Positions 1-7,445 of a stretch of 64,000 nucleotides of DNA are shown here, piece by piece. The DNA is from Mycolicibacterium holsaticum DSM 44478 = JCM 12374 (lineage in GTDB: Bacteria > Actinomycetota > Actinomycetes > Mycobacteriales > Mycobacteriaceae). Location: positions 1,302,001 through 1,366,000 of the forward strand of contig NZ_CP080998.1 of the NCBI RefSeq assembly GCF_019645835.1, read 5' to 3'. Below the pieces are notes generated by a model. The model saw nothing but the letters and a program-made list of their open reading frames with translations. It was not told the origin of the DNA and made no database searches. The position numbers were made by a program, and so were the translations under genes. Position 1 is the stretch's first letter. The number at the start of each line of letters is the position of its first letter.

Positions 1-783
1 GTTGATCTGCGACGTCAGCGAGGCGCCGTACTGGGCGCCGGGGGCCAGCACGTCGCGGCTGGCGACGGCCTCGTTGCCCGACGCCGACACCGCCGACTGG
101 GCGGCGCCCAGAATCTCGGAGAGGTTCACCCCGAACTTGGTCAGCACCATCACCGTCATCAGCGCGGCGCCCCCGATCAGCAGGACGGCCTTGATGATCT
201 GCACCCAGGTGGTGCCCTTCATCCCGCCGATGAGCACGTAGAGGATCATCAGCACGCCGACGACGGCGATCACCACGGCCTGGCCGAAGTCGCTGGACAC
301 GTCGAGCAGCAGCGCCACCAACCCGCCTGCGCCCGCCATCTGCGCCAGCAGATAGAACAGACAGACGGCCAGGGTGGTGATGGCCGCGGCCATCCGCACG
401 GGCCGTTGTTTGAGCCGGAAGCTGAGCACGTCGGCCATGGTGAATTTGCCTGCGTTGCGCAGCAATTCGGCCACCAGAAGCAGTGCCACCAGCCAGGCGA
501 CCAGGAAACCGATGGAGTAGAGGAAGCCGTCGTAGCCGTACACCGCGATAGCTCCGGCGATGCCGAGGAAGCTGGCCGCCGACAGGTAGTCGCCGGAGAT
601 CGCGATGCCGTTCTGCGGCCCGGTGAACGCCCGGCCCGCGGTGAAGAACTCCGTGGCGGTGGCGTTGCGTTTACTCGCCCGGACCACGATGTACAGCGTC
701 ACGGCGACGAACAGCGCGAAGATGCCGATGTTGGTGGCGGGGTTGCCGACGGCTCCGTCCTGGGCCAGCAGTTCGGCGCTCAT
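1..783 (-). CDS. actP: Cation/acetate symporter, N-terminal part (gene runs off the window)
   Basis: Sodium:solute symporter family (SSS, TC 2.A.21), ActP type: takes up acetate and other short monocarboxylates with a cation across the inner membrane. The visible 261 residues begin MSAELL and contain about six hydrophobic segments. Family hallmarks are a loop reading GDYLSAASFLG near residue 66 and GGMKGTTWVQ near residue 187. The family is about 530-550 residues, so roughly half is missing because the window starts here. The start codon overlaps the stop of the upstream DUF485 gene by four bases (ATGA), which implies translational coupling. The same pair is seen in the yjcH-actP operon of Escherichia coli. 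The family is sure; acetate as substrate is inferred from the family and the partner. Confidence 0.9.
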   Translation of the reverse strand, partial: MSAELLAQDGAVGNPATNIGIFALFVAVTLYIVVRASKRNATATEFFTAGRAFTGPQNGIAISGDYLSAASFLGIAGAIAVYGYDGFLYSIGFLVAWLVALLLVAELLRNAGKFTMADVLSFRLKQRPVRMAAAITTLAVCLFYLLAQMAGAGGLVALLLDVSSDFGQAVVIAVVGVLMILYVLIGGMKGTTWVQIIKAVLLIGGAALMTVMVLTKFGVNLSEILGAAQSAVSASGNEAVASRDVLAPGAQYGASLTSQIN

Positions 784-1127
784 GCGGCGCGGCCGTCGAG
801 TTCGGCGGCGATCGCCTCGGCCCGCGGGTCGAGCTCGCGGTTGGCGAATCGGACGTAGAGCCAGGTGATGAGGAACGTCGACACGAACTGGCCCAACCCG
901 ATCAGCAGGCCGACGTTGATGTTGCCCCACACTTTGATCGCCATGAAGTCATGGGCGAACGCACCCAGCAGCACGTAGGCCGAATACCAGGTGAGAAACA
1001 GTGCGCTCATCGGGAAGACGAAGCGGCGCAGCCTACTTCGTAAGTCCTGAAACTCGGGGCTGGCCTGGACAGCCAGGTATTCCTGACCGCTGACCGGTGC
1101 TACTCGCGAACGATGAGTCTCGGACAA
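780..1127 (-). CDS. DUF485 small membrane protein (YjcH-like)
   Basis: A 115-residue protein with a charged N-terminus and two transmembrane helices (about residues 36-60 and 68-92), matching the DUF485 family that almost always precedes actP. I chose the TTG at 1127 because AGGAG lies five bases upstream of it; an in-frame ATG at 1172 has no ribosome site. The last four bases overlap the start of actP, so the two are made from one message. The family has no settled biochemical role; an accessory part in the acetate permease is inferred from its constant linkage. Confidence 0.85.
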   Translation of the reverse strand: MSETHRSRVAPVSGQEYLAVQASPEFQDLRSRLRRFVFPMSALFLTWYSAYVLLGAFAHDFMAIKVWGNINVGLLIGLGQFVSTFLITWLYVRFANRELDPRAEAIAAELDGRAA

Positions 1128-1568
1128 GGCGGCTCCTGACCTCGATGGGCAAAAATGTGCGTGCGCCAGCATATGAGACGGTCGTCACATATCGGCTGGT
1201 TCCCGCGCAGTTGGCAGCTCAAACTTCGCAGCGGGGTGATCGGCCACTCCGGCACGACGGATGGCCGGTGCCCGCGCAGCGACCGGCAAATCGTCAAAGC
1301 TGCGGCAGCCCAATGGGATCCGCGCCGGGTCGGCTACTGAACGGGGCAGGGCTATCCGGGTGGGCCGCCCCCGCCTGGTGCGCAACTCGCCAGGCCGTTC
1401 AGGTGATAGCCGTTGCGTTCCACACCCTCGCGGCGGCCATAGGTGCAATCTGTCCGTCTGCTAGGGGTGTACTACCGGTTATCGCCTACGAGCGCACACC
1501 CCGGTGACATGTGGTGCCGGATCATTGCGGCCGACCACTCGGACCTAGGTCGTCCTAGACTGGTCGGC
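1128..1568. other. Intergenic region, divergent promoters (441 bp)
   Basis: Lies between the leftward acetate permease operon and the rightward HhH-GPD gene, so it should hold both promoters. No open frame here has a ribosome site or a recognisable product. The one local symmetry I see is CTAGG-tcgt-CCTAG at 1545-1558, ending ten bases before the GTG of the next gene. No repeat or RNA gene is visible. Confidence 0.5.
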
Positions 1569-2150
1569 GTGGCGAAACTGCAGCTAGTTCAAGATCCTGC
1601 GGCCGACGCGCTGCTGGAGTCCAACCCGTTTGCGCTGCTGGTCGGCATGCTGCTCGACCAGCAGTACCCGATGGAGGCGGCGTTCGCCGGTCCGAAGAAG
1701 ATCGCCGACCGCATGTGCGGGCACCTCGACCCGAACGCGATCGCCGAGTACGACCCCGAGAAGTTCGCCGCGATGTGCTCGAAAACCCCTGCCATACATC
1801 GCTTTCCGGGGTCGATGGCCAAACGGATCCAGGCGCTGGCGCAACTGGTCGTCGACCGCTACGACGGTGACGCGGCCGCGCTGTGGACGGCGGGCGATCC
1901 CGACGGTGCCGAGGTACTGAGCCGGCTCAAGAGCCTGCCGGGCTTCGGCGAGCAGAAGGCGAAGATCTTTCTGGCGCTGCTGGGCAAGCAATACGGTGTG
2001 ACGCCGCAGGGCTGGCGCAAGGCCGCGGGCGATTACGGCAGAGCCGGGTCGTACCTGTCGATCGCCGACGTCGTCGACGCCGGCTCGCTGGAGAAGGTGC
2101 GCACCGCCAAGAAGCAGGCCAAGGCCGCCGCGAAGGTCGCAAAGGGCTGA
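1569..2150 (+). CDS. HhH-GPD family protein (Rv1156 type)
   Basis: 194 residues, related to base-excision-repair glycosylases of the HhH-GPD superfamily and equivalent in position and sequence to M. tuberculosis Rv1156. The helix-hairpin-helix is visible as LPGFGEQK at about residues 123-130. The stretch that follows lacks the VDTHV-type segment carrying the catalytic aspartate in EndoIII/MutY enzymes (D155 is the only nearby candidate), so glycosylase activity cannot be assumed. The C-terminus is Lys/Ala-rich and may bind DNA non-specifically. I preferred GTG 1569 because homology begins there; an in-frame ATG at 1443 would add unrelated residues. Confidence 0.8.
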   Translation: MAKLQLVQDPAADALLESNPFALLVGMLLDQQYPMEAAFAGPKKIADRMCGHLDPNAIAEYDPEKFAAMCSKTPAIHRFPGSMAKRIQALAQLVVDRYDGDAAALWTAGDPDGAEVLSRLKSLPGFGEQKAKIFLALLGKQYGVTPQGWRKAAGDYGRAGSYLSIADVVDAGSLEKVRTAKKQAKAAAKVAKG

Positions 2151-2160
2151 CCCTGACCCG

Positions 2161-2200
2161 CCGAGACTGCGGCGACGTCACGATCTGTGCGCAGTTTCGG
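2161..2200. terminator. Inverted repeat between converging genes, probable bidirectional terminator
   Basis: CCGAGACTGCG (2161-2171) faces CGCAGTTTCGG (2190-2200), 10 of 11 pairs matching around an 18-base loop. It sits at the meeting point of two converging genes and runs into the last codons of the recombinase-like gene. There is no T-run, which is common for mycobacterial terminators. It could instead be a copy of a dispersed palindromic element. Confidence 0.5.
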
Positions 2201-2561
2201 AGTCCAGCGCGGCCAGCGTGGCGATGATGCTGGCCACCACGCGTCCGGTCGTGGTGCCGGTGTCCAACCCCTCCCGAAGGGTGCGCAACCTGATCCCGCG
2301 GTCGGTGAGGTTGGCGATCGTGCGGGTCACCTCGGCGGTCGACACGCCCAGCCGGTCCAGCGCGACGACGACGATGGTGTCCCCGGCGCGGGCGTAGCTC
2401 AACATGGCGTGCAGACCGGCGCGGATGCGGTCGGCCGAATCGGACAACGTGTCAGTGAACACCCGGCGGGGATCGACGCCCGCGTCGCTGAGCGCCGCGA
2501 GCTGACCTTCGAGGTTCTGCCCGACGGTGCTTGCTGTGGCGTAGCCCAGCGTGCAGGTCAC
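2178..2561 (-). CDS. Serine-recombinase (resolvase) N-terminal domain only, degenerate
   Basis: 127 residues matching only the catalytic domain of resolvases/invertases; the helix-turn-helix DNA-binding part is absent. The nucleophile is kept (S11 in YATASTVGQ), as are the Asp and Arg of LDRLG. However, the arginine normally two residues before the serine is Thr, and the second arginine of the LDRLGR motif is Val. Both are catalytic in Tn3/gamma-delta resolvase, so strand exchange is doubtful. Start is GTG 2561 with only a weak ribosome site. The final codons lie inside the inverted repeat at 2161-2200. No transposon ends or partner genes are nearby. It is either a relic or a domain reused for another purpose. 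Confidence 0.7.
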   Translation of the reverse strand: MTCTLGYATASTVGQNLEGQLAALSDAGVDPRRVFTDTLSDSADRIRAGLHAMLSYARAGDTIVVVALDRLGVSTAEVTRTIANLTDRGIRLRTLREGLDTGTTTGRVVASIIATLAALDSETAHRS

Positions 2562-2654
2562 GTACCCAAGGTCTCATGACAGACAGCCGATGGGAAAGGG
2601 GGCGCGACCCATCGAGTCGAGCCGGCGGCCGAACCGTGACCTGCGCGTTGCCGG

Positions 2655-3314
2655 CTAAGCGCGCAGTGGTTCCCCGTCGAAGCGCTCCTTGGTGGCGATC
2701 TCCGACACCGGCCTGCGGCTGAGCTTGGTGAGCTGGCGCGTCGGCTTGCCGAGGGGCAGCAGCGCGGCGACCGCGTAATGGTCGGGAATGGCGAGCAGCT
2801 CGCGCACGCGTGGTTCCTGCGCCACCGCCGCGGTGGTGAGAACGCCGCCGTAACCCTCGTTGCGCGCCGCCAGCAGGATGTTCCAGACGAACGGATACAC
2901 CGATGCGCCTGCGATCAGGCCGACGCGGTCCAGGTGCTGGTCGAACGCCGCGACCACACCGAGGTCGACGCAGACCACCAGCACCACGTCGGCCCCGCGC
3001 AACGGCGACGCCGTCGGCACCTCGACCGCGGCGATCGTCTCCTCGTCAACAGCGGTCGGCTGCAACGGGTTCCACGGGCTCTCACCGTTTCGCAGCTGGG
3101 CGATGTAGCGCTTGGTCCCCGGAATCGTGCATTCGATCAGCGATTCGCGGGTCTGGTGGTCGCGCACGGCGATGACGCGGTTGCCCTGCCGGTTGCCCCC
3201 GCTGGGCGCGAACCGCGCGTTGTCCAGAATGCGGACGAGCACGTGGTCGGGCAGCGGATCGCCGGTGAACTCCCGGACGGCGAACGTGGATCGCATGACG
3301 TTATAGAGGTCCAT
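2655..3314 (-). CDS. Nitroreductase family protein
   Basis: 219 residues with the nitroreductase fold: an N-terminal MRSTFAVREF segment (Arg residues for the FMN phosphate) and APSGGNRQGNR near residue 36. A C-terminal GYGGVLTT region followed by LPLGKP matches the FMN-binding C-terminus of NfnB/NfsB-like enzymes. Expected to be an FMN-dependent NAD(P)H oxidoreductase acting on quinones or nitro-compounds as a dimer; the natural substrate cannot be read from sequence. ATG 3314 is the only sensible start. It is transcribed away from the 48-aa gene that begins 49 bases further on. Confidence 0.8.
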   Translation of the reverse strand: MDLYNVMRSTFAVREFTGDPLPDHVLVRILDNARFAPSGGNRQGNRVIAVRDHQTRESLIECTIPGTKRYIAQLRNGESPWNPLQPTAVDEETIAAVEVPTASPLRGADVVLVVCVDLGVVAAFDQHLDRVGLIAGASVYPFVWNILLAARNEGYGGVLTTAAVAQEPRVRELLAIPDHYAVAALLPLGKPTRQLTKLSRRPVSEIATKERFDGEPLRA

Positions 3315-3362
3315 GGCCTACATCTATACGTCGATTCAGGCGACCTATGCCATGGTGAACAT

Positions 3363-3509
3363 ATGAAGACGCATCTGAACTGCCCGTGCGGCGAAGCGAT
3401 CACCGGCAAGGACGAGGACGATCTGGTCGAGAAGGCGCAGGCGCACCTTTCCGAGATGCACCCCGGCCGCGATTACGACCGGGACGCCATCCTCTTCATG
3501 GCCTACTGA
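3363..3509 (+). CDS. Small conserved protein, DUF1059-like (48 aa)
   Basis: A 48-residue soluble protein beginning MKTHLNCPCGEAI and ending in a DYDRDAI-type tail. The CPCG pair, the acidic middle and the AQAHLSEMHP segment fit the DUF1059 family of short actinobacterial proteins with no known function. ATG 3363 opens exactly where homology would begin. The gene faces away from the nitroreductase gene across a 48-bp gap that must contain both promoters. Function unknown; a metal or redox role for the two cysteines is speculation. Confidence 0.7.
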   Translation: MKTHLNCPCGEAITGKDEDDLVEKAQAHLSEMHPGRDYDRDAILFMAY

Positions 3510-3530
3510 CGCCTTCGCCGAAGAAGGGAT

Positions 3531-4514
3531 CTACGGCACGACCGTTGAGCCGATGGTCGGCATGAACTGACACTGCTTCTCGGTGGTGGTGACCTGGCCG
3601 AAGATCGTCGAGATGATGCTGCCCGGGCCGGTGTCGACGATCGCGGTCAGCGTGGTCGGGCCCTCCGGGTTGATGTCCGAACGCGGCGTGAGCGTGGCGC
3701 TGCCCGACTTGCCGGTGCTGAGGTTCACCCAGGTGACGTTCAGCGGCAGCTCCTGCTTGGCCGCGGGTCCCGGCGTGCCGACCGCGGTGAACACGTAGGC
3801 GGTCTGGCCCGGCCCCGGACCTGGCGTCGGAATCTTGGCCGGACCGGCCACCGAGATGGCGGTGGCCAGCACGTTGCCGCCGTCCTTCAGGCAGTTGTTG
3901 CTGATCGACGGGTACATGAAGTCCTGCGTCGGCGGTGCGTCCGGACCGAACGCCGGACCCGGAGCGGGTGCGGGTGCGGCTTCCGGCGCGGGCGCAGGTG
4001 CGGGACCCGACGCCGCCGCGGGTGCGGCTTCCGGCGCGGGTGCGGGTGCGGGCGCGGCTTCCGGCGCGGGCGCAGGTACGGGTGCGGCCAGCGGCGTCGG
4101 AGCAGGCGCGGGCGCCTCGGCGGCGGCAGGCACCGGCCCGACCGCGTGTGCGGGGTCGATGCCTGCGGGCAGATGCGCCTGGGCGCCGGGTACTGCGCCG
4201 GGGGCCGGAACATGCGCGACGAACTGGTTGACCGCCGTCGCGACATTTCGGGAATCGGCCGGAACCACGGCGTCGCCGGCGAACACCGCGGCCGCGGCCA
4301 TCAACGTCGACGCGGCGTTGGTCGGATCGGCGGCGGCCTGCTGAATGGCCGGGCCGATGCTCTGCACCGCCGACAGGCCGGGCGCCTGCAGTCCGTCGAT
4401 CGGCGGGGGCGGTGCGGGTTGGGCGTTGGCCACACCGGCCACGCTGCCAAGCAGCAGCGTGGCCGATGAGCCGAGCGCGGCGGCGACGGTGACGAACGTT
4501 GTCCTAGATGACAT
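3531..4514 (-). CDS. Secreted Ala/Pro-rich protein (Rv1157c position)
   Basis: 327 residues. A Sec signal peptide covers residues 1-31 (cleavage after ANA). A long Ala/Pro low-complexity stalk, with repeated APAPEAAP-type units, runs to about residue 195. A compact C-terminal domain follows with two cysteines (NNCLKD and KQCQF) that probably form a disulfide. M. tuberculosis Rv1157c has the same position and composition. It is probably anchored in or spanning the cell wall, with the Pro/Ala stalk as spacer. It precedes a second protein of the same style (4572-5132), probably in one transcript. No enzymatic motif is visible; function unknown. Confidence 0.75.
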   Translation of the reverse strand: MSSRTTFVTVAAALGSSATLLLGSVAGVANAQPAPPPPIDGLQAPGLSAVQSIGPAIQQAAADPTNAASTLMAAAAVFAGDAVVPADSRNVATAVNQFVAHVPAPGAVPGAQAHLPAGIDPAHAVGPVPAAAEAPAPAPTPLAAPVPAPAPEAAPAPAPAPEAAPAAASGPAPAPAPEAAPAPAPGPAFGPDAPPTQDFMYPSISNNCLKDGGNVLATAISVAGPAKIPTPGPGPGQTAYVFTAVGTPGPAAKQELPLNVTWVNLSTGKSGSATLTPRSDINPEGPTTLTAIVDTGPGSIISTIFGQVTTTEKQCQFMPTIGSTVVP

Positions 4515-4571
4515 GGCTCCCCCAGGGTGTGGTGGTCGTGGTCCGGTCGTGAGCTACCGTCGCCCTCGCCG

Positions 4572-5132
4572 TCAGGGCAGACCCGAGAGCGGGCTGAACA
4601 CCGGCGGAAGGCTCGTACCGGGGACCGGAATGCTCGCCGCGGGTGCCGGGGCCGCGGGTGCGACGGCAGCAGGCGCCGCCGCGGAGCCCGTGGCGGGCAG
4701 CAGTCCCACCAACGGCGTGCCCTCGGGCAGCAGGGAGGCCAGGCCGTTGGGGATGGACGTCAGCAGGTCCTGCGGCGCGGTCGACGTGGTGGCTGCCGGG
4801 GCGGCCACGGGCGCGGCCGGCATACCGGGCAGCGACGACGGCGGCTGGGGCAGGGTGACCGAGGCGGTGGCCGTCGGCGCCGTCGCGGCCGGGGCGGTCG
4901 CCGTCGCGGCCGGCGCCTGCGCACTGCCGAGCAGCGACGTGACACCCTGCATGACCTGCGAGGCGATCGCCGGGTTGCTGGCGAGCTGTTGGATGAACGG
5001 CAGGCCCGGCACGGACGGAGCGGGCGCGGGAGCCGCCGGTTGGGCGCCGGCGGTGGCGCTCAGCGCGAGCGCCGCAGCCGCCCCCGCAGCGGCGATCGTC
5101 GAGGTCGCGAATACTTTTGCGATCTTGTGCAT
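4572..5132 (-). CDS. Secreted Ala/Pro-rich protein (Rv1158c position)
   Basis: 186 residues with a signal peptide (residues 1-30, cleavage after AGA). Short hydrophobic helical patches (around FIQQLASNPAIASQVMQGV and LLTSIPNGLASLLP) are separated by Ala/Pro/Thr-rich linkers. It corresponds in place and style to Rv1158c, directly upstream of pimE on the other strand. It contains no cysteine, so it should be monomeric or membrane/wall-associated rather than disulfide-stabilised. It lies 57 bp upstream of the Rv1157c-like gene on the same strand. Function unknown. Confidence 0.7.
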   Translation of the reverse strand: MHKIAKVFATSTIAAAGAAAALALSATAGAQPAAPAPAPSVPGLPFIQQLASNPAIASQVMQGVTSLLGSAQAPAATATAPAATAPTATASVTLPQPPSSLPGMPAAPVAAPAATTSTAPQDLLTSIPNGLASLLPEGTPLVGLLPATGSAAAPAAVAPAAPAPAASIPVPGTSLPPVFSPLSGLP

Positions 5133-5325
5133 GGTTTATCCAATCCGTTGTGGGCACGCCTCCGCCCGAAGCTAGGCCTGTTACTGCTGAGACTCGTGTG
5201 ACACGTGGGGCGGTTATTCAACCGTTACGGATGCGAAGGGTTTTGGTGACCACGGACCGGCGCTGGATAAAGTCGGACGGATTGACATCGAAACGGCTCC
5301 GACCCCGTCGCGCATCGCTGCCCGA

Positions 5326-6471
5326 GTGGCCGCCGCGGCGCCCGTCGTCCTTCTGCTCAGCATCGCCGCGCGGCTGGCGTGGACCTACCTGGTGCCCAAC
5401 GGCGCGAACTTCGTCGATCTGCACGTGTACGTCGGCGGCGCAGCAACCCTGGACGGCCCCGGCGCGCTCTACGACTACGTCTACGCCGAGCAGACCCCCG
5501 ACTTTCCGTTGCCGTTCACCTATCCGCCGTTCGCCGCGGTGGTGTTCTTCCCGTTGCATCTCGTGCCGTTCGGGGTCGTGGCGTTTGTCTGGCAGCTCGG
5601 CATCATCGCCGCGTTGTACGGCGTGGTGCGAATCAGCCAGCGGCTGTTGGGTTCTGGGGACCGGCGCGTCGCGATGCTGTGGACGGCCGTCGGCATCTGG
5701 ACCGAACCGTTGCGCAGCACATTCGACTACGGACAGATCAACGTGCTGCTGGTGTTGGCCGTGCTGTACGCGGTCTACAGCACGCGGTGGTGGCTGTCGG
5801 GGGTGCTGGTCGGTCTGGCGGCCGGGATGAAGCTGACGCCGGCCATCTCGGGGCTGTATTTCCTCGGTGCGCGACGGTGGGCGGCCGCGGTGTTCTCGGC
5901 CGTCGTCTTCGTTGCCACCGTGGGTGTTTCGGCGCTGGTGATCGGCGGGCCGACGCGGTACTACTTCACCGAACTTCTCGGCGACGCCGATCGTGTCGGG
6001 CCGATCGGGACGTCGTTCAACCAATCCTGGCGCGGCGGCATCTCGCGGATCCTCGGTCACGACGCGGGCTTGGGTCCTGCGGTGCTGATCGCGATCGCGG
6101 TGACGGCGGTGCTGGCGATCCTGGCGTGGCGGGCGATCGGCGGTGCGTCGGACCGGCTCGGCGCGATCCTCGTCGTGCAGTTGTTCGGGCTGCTGCTGTC
6201 GCCGATCTCGTGGACCCATCACTGGGTGTGGTTGATCCCGCTGATGATCTGGCTGCTGCACGGCCCGCTGGCCGACCGGCTGGGCGCGCGGATCCTGGGC
6301 TGGGGTTGGCTGGCGCTGAGCCTGGTCGGGGTGCCGTGGCTGTTGAGCTTCGCCCAGCCGACCATCTGGGTGATCCCCCGGCCGTGGTACCTGGCCTGGG
6401 CGGGCCTGGTTTACATCGTCGCGACGCTGGCGACGCTGGCGTGGATCGCGGCTAGTCGACGATCCCGTTGA
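5326..6471 (+). CDS. pimE: Polyprenol-phosphate-mannose-dependent alpha-1,2-mannosyltransferase PimE
   Basis: Adds an alpha-1,2-mannose from polyprenyl-phosphomannose to Ac1/2PIM4 on the outer face of the plasma membrane, steering phosphatidylinositol mannosides to PIM6. 381 residues with about ten transmembrane helices, GT87/GT-C type. The catalytic aspartate follows the first helix ([12 protein letters not shown]31 here). In PimE proteins I know, this Asp is near residue 58, so this start may be short. No in-frame ATG, GTG or TTG exists between the stop at 5188 and GTG 5326; a CTG at 5263 would give a closer length. The position between the Rv1158c-like gene and the pterin dehydratase gene is as in M. 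tuberculosis. The last 20 bases overlap the converging pterin dehydratase gene. Confidence 0.92.
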   Translation: MAAAAPVVLLLSIAARLAWTYLVPNGANFVDLHVYVGGAATLDGPGALYDYVYAEQTPDFPLPFTYPPFAAVVFFPLHLVPFGVVAFVWQLGIIAALYGVVRISQRLLGSGDRRVAMLWTAVGIWTEPLRSTFDYGQINVLLVLAVLYAVYSTRWWLSGVLVGLAAGMKLTPAISGLYFLGARRWAAAVFSAVVFVATVGVSALVIGGPTRYYFTELLGDADRVGPIGTSFNQSWRGGISRILGHDAGLGPAVLIAIAVTAVLAILAWRAIGGASDRLGAILVVQLFGLLLSPISWTHHWVWLIPLMIWLLHGPLADRLGARILGWGWLALSLVGVPWLLSFAQPTIWVIPRPWYLAWAGLVYIVATLATLAWIAASRRSR

Positions 6472-6733
6472 TCTCGCGGGCCATCTCGACGTCCTTGTCG
6501 GTGATGCCGCCTTCGGAATGGGTCACCAACGCGAAAGTCACTGTCCGCCAGCGGATGTCGATGTCGGGGTGATGATCTTTCTGCTCGGCTTTCTCGCCGA
6601 CACGGCGCACCGCATCGATGCCGTCGAGGAATGCCGGGAATTTGATCGAGCGGCGCAGCGCCCCCTCGGCACGCTCCCAGCCGGGAAGGTCGGCCAGTGC
6701 GGCGTCCACTTGTTCGTCCGTTAACACAGCCAT
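6452..6733 (-). CDS. 4a-hydroxytetrahydrobiopterin (pterin-4-alpha-carbinolamine) dehydratase
   Basis: 93 residues, full length for the family. The signature [11 protein letters not shown] carries the two histidines and proline of the active site (about residues 52-62). The enzyme dehydrates 4a-hydroxytetrahydropterin so that the pterin cofactor of aromatic amino-acid hydroxylases can be recycled; in mycobacteria a matching hydroxylase is not evident nearby, so the physiological role is open. M. tuberculosis has the same gene (Rv1159A) between pimE and mutT2. Its 3' end overlaps pimE tail to tail by 20 bases. Confidence 0.9.
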   Translation of the reverse strand: MAVLTDEQVDAALADLPGWERAEGALRRSIKFPAFLDGIDAVRRVGEKAEQKDHHPDIDIRWRTVTFALVTHSEGGITDKDVEMAREINGIVD

Positions 6734-6761
6734 GGGTTTCTACGGTATACCGTCACGAGCA

Positions 6762-7169
6762 GTGTCGAACCAGAAGCCAACCCAGGTCGTCGTTGCAGGT
6801 GCGCTGATCTCCGGTGCGTCGCTGCTGGTCGCCCAGCGGGCCCGGCCGCCCGAACTGGCGGGGCTGTGGGAGCTGCCCGGCGGCAAGGTCGCCGCGGGCG
6901 AGACCGACGAAGCCGCGTTGGCCCGTGAACTGCGCGAGGAACTGGGTGTCGAGGTGACGGTTGGTGCGCGGCTGGGCGCAGACGTCGCCCTCAATGCGAC
7001 GACGACGCTGCGGGCCTACCGCGTCACACAGACCGGCGGCACCCTGCATCCCAACGACCATCGTGCGTTGCGGTGGGTCGGCGTCGACGAACTCAACGGG
7101 GTGGCGTGGGTGCCCGCCGACCGGACGTGGCTCGCCGCGCTCAAGCAGGCGCTGACGCCGCTGCGGTGA
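6762..7169 (+). CDS. mutT2: Nudix hydrolase MutT2 (oxidised-nucleotide and dCTP pyrophosphatase)
   Basis: 135 residues with a complete Nudix box: GGKVAAGETDEAA followed by LARELREELGVE (about residues 35-59), supplying the Glu residues that bind Mg. MutT2 of M. tuberculosis (Rv1160) hydrolyses dCTP and 5-methyl-dCTP, with weaker activity on 8-oxo-dGTP, and sanitises the nucleotide pool. I chose GTG 6762 because homology begins at QVVVAGAL and this gives the usual length. ATG 6732 is in frame but overlaps the start of the divergent pterin dehydratase gene. In M. tuberculosis the nitrate reductase genes follow; here they are absent. Confidence 0.88.
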   Translation: MSNQKPTQVVVAGALISGASLLVAQRARPPELAGLWELPGGKVAAGETDEAALARELREELGVEVTVGARLGADVALNATTTLRAYRVTQTGGTLHPNDHRALRWVGVDELNGVAWVPADRTWLAALKQALTPLR

Positions 7170-7230
7170 CCCCGCGCTGCGGGCGCGATCCGCGCGGCTT
7201 TGGTGTCCTGACCGCAGCGTCAACGCCTCG

Positions 7231-7398
7231 TCAGCTTCGCCGGGCCCGTTTGTGCACCTTCATCAGGTCTTTACCGCGCAGGCCGTGCCGTTCGGCCTTG
7301 CGCACCTTGGCGAGCACCACCGGGCAGCGTTTGCAGCGAGGTTTGCTGCGGCAGCACTTCTTCTTCGGTTTGAGGTCGGCGAACTTGCTGGCCTTCAA
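7231..7398 (-). CDS. Small basic Cys-rich protein
   Basis: 55 residues from TTG 7398, over a third Lys/Arg, with a CC-x5-C-x2-CP cluster (CCRSKPRCKRCP, residues 17-28) that looks like a zinc or nucleic-acid-binding knuckle. The C-terminal half is an amphipathic basic helix (VRKAERHGLRGKDLMK). It lies between mutT2 and typA, on the opposite strand to both and reading away from typA. I recall proteins of this kind in other mycobacteria, but no function. The start is uncertain: a longer in-frame version reaching into typA is unlikely. A ribosome- or RNA-associated role is only a guess from composition. Confidence 0.6.
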   Translation of the reverse strand: MKASKFADLKPKKKCCRSKPRCKRCPVVLAKVRKAERHGLRGKDLMKVHKRARRS

Positions 7399-7445
7399 GT
7401 GAGCTGGCTCTCTCGTTTTCGCGATAGACGGTTTGCCCTGCGACA

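Noticed and set aside
2178..2561. Evidence of a transposon, integron or prophage
   Set aside because: The recombinase-like gene is alone, lacks DNA-binding and catalytic residues, and no attachment sites, transposase or phage genes are nearby.
3947..4135. Tandem GC-rich repeats as a mobile or regulatory repeat
   Set aside because: The repetition only reflects the Ala/Pro codons of the secreted protein's stalk and stays in frame.
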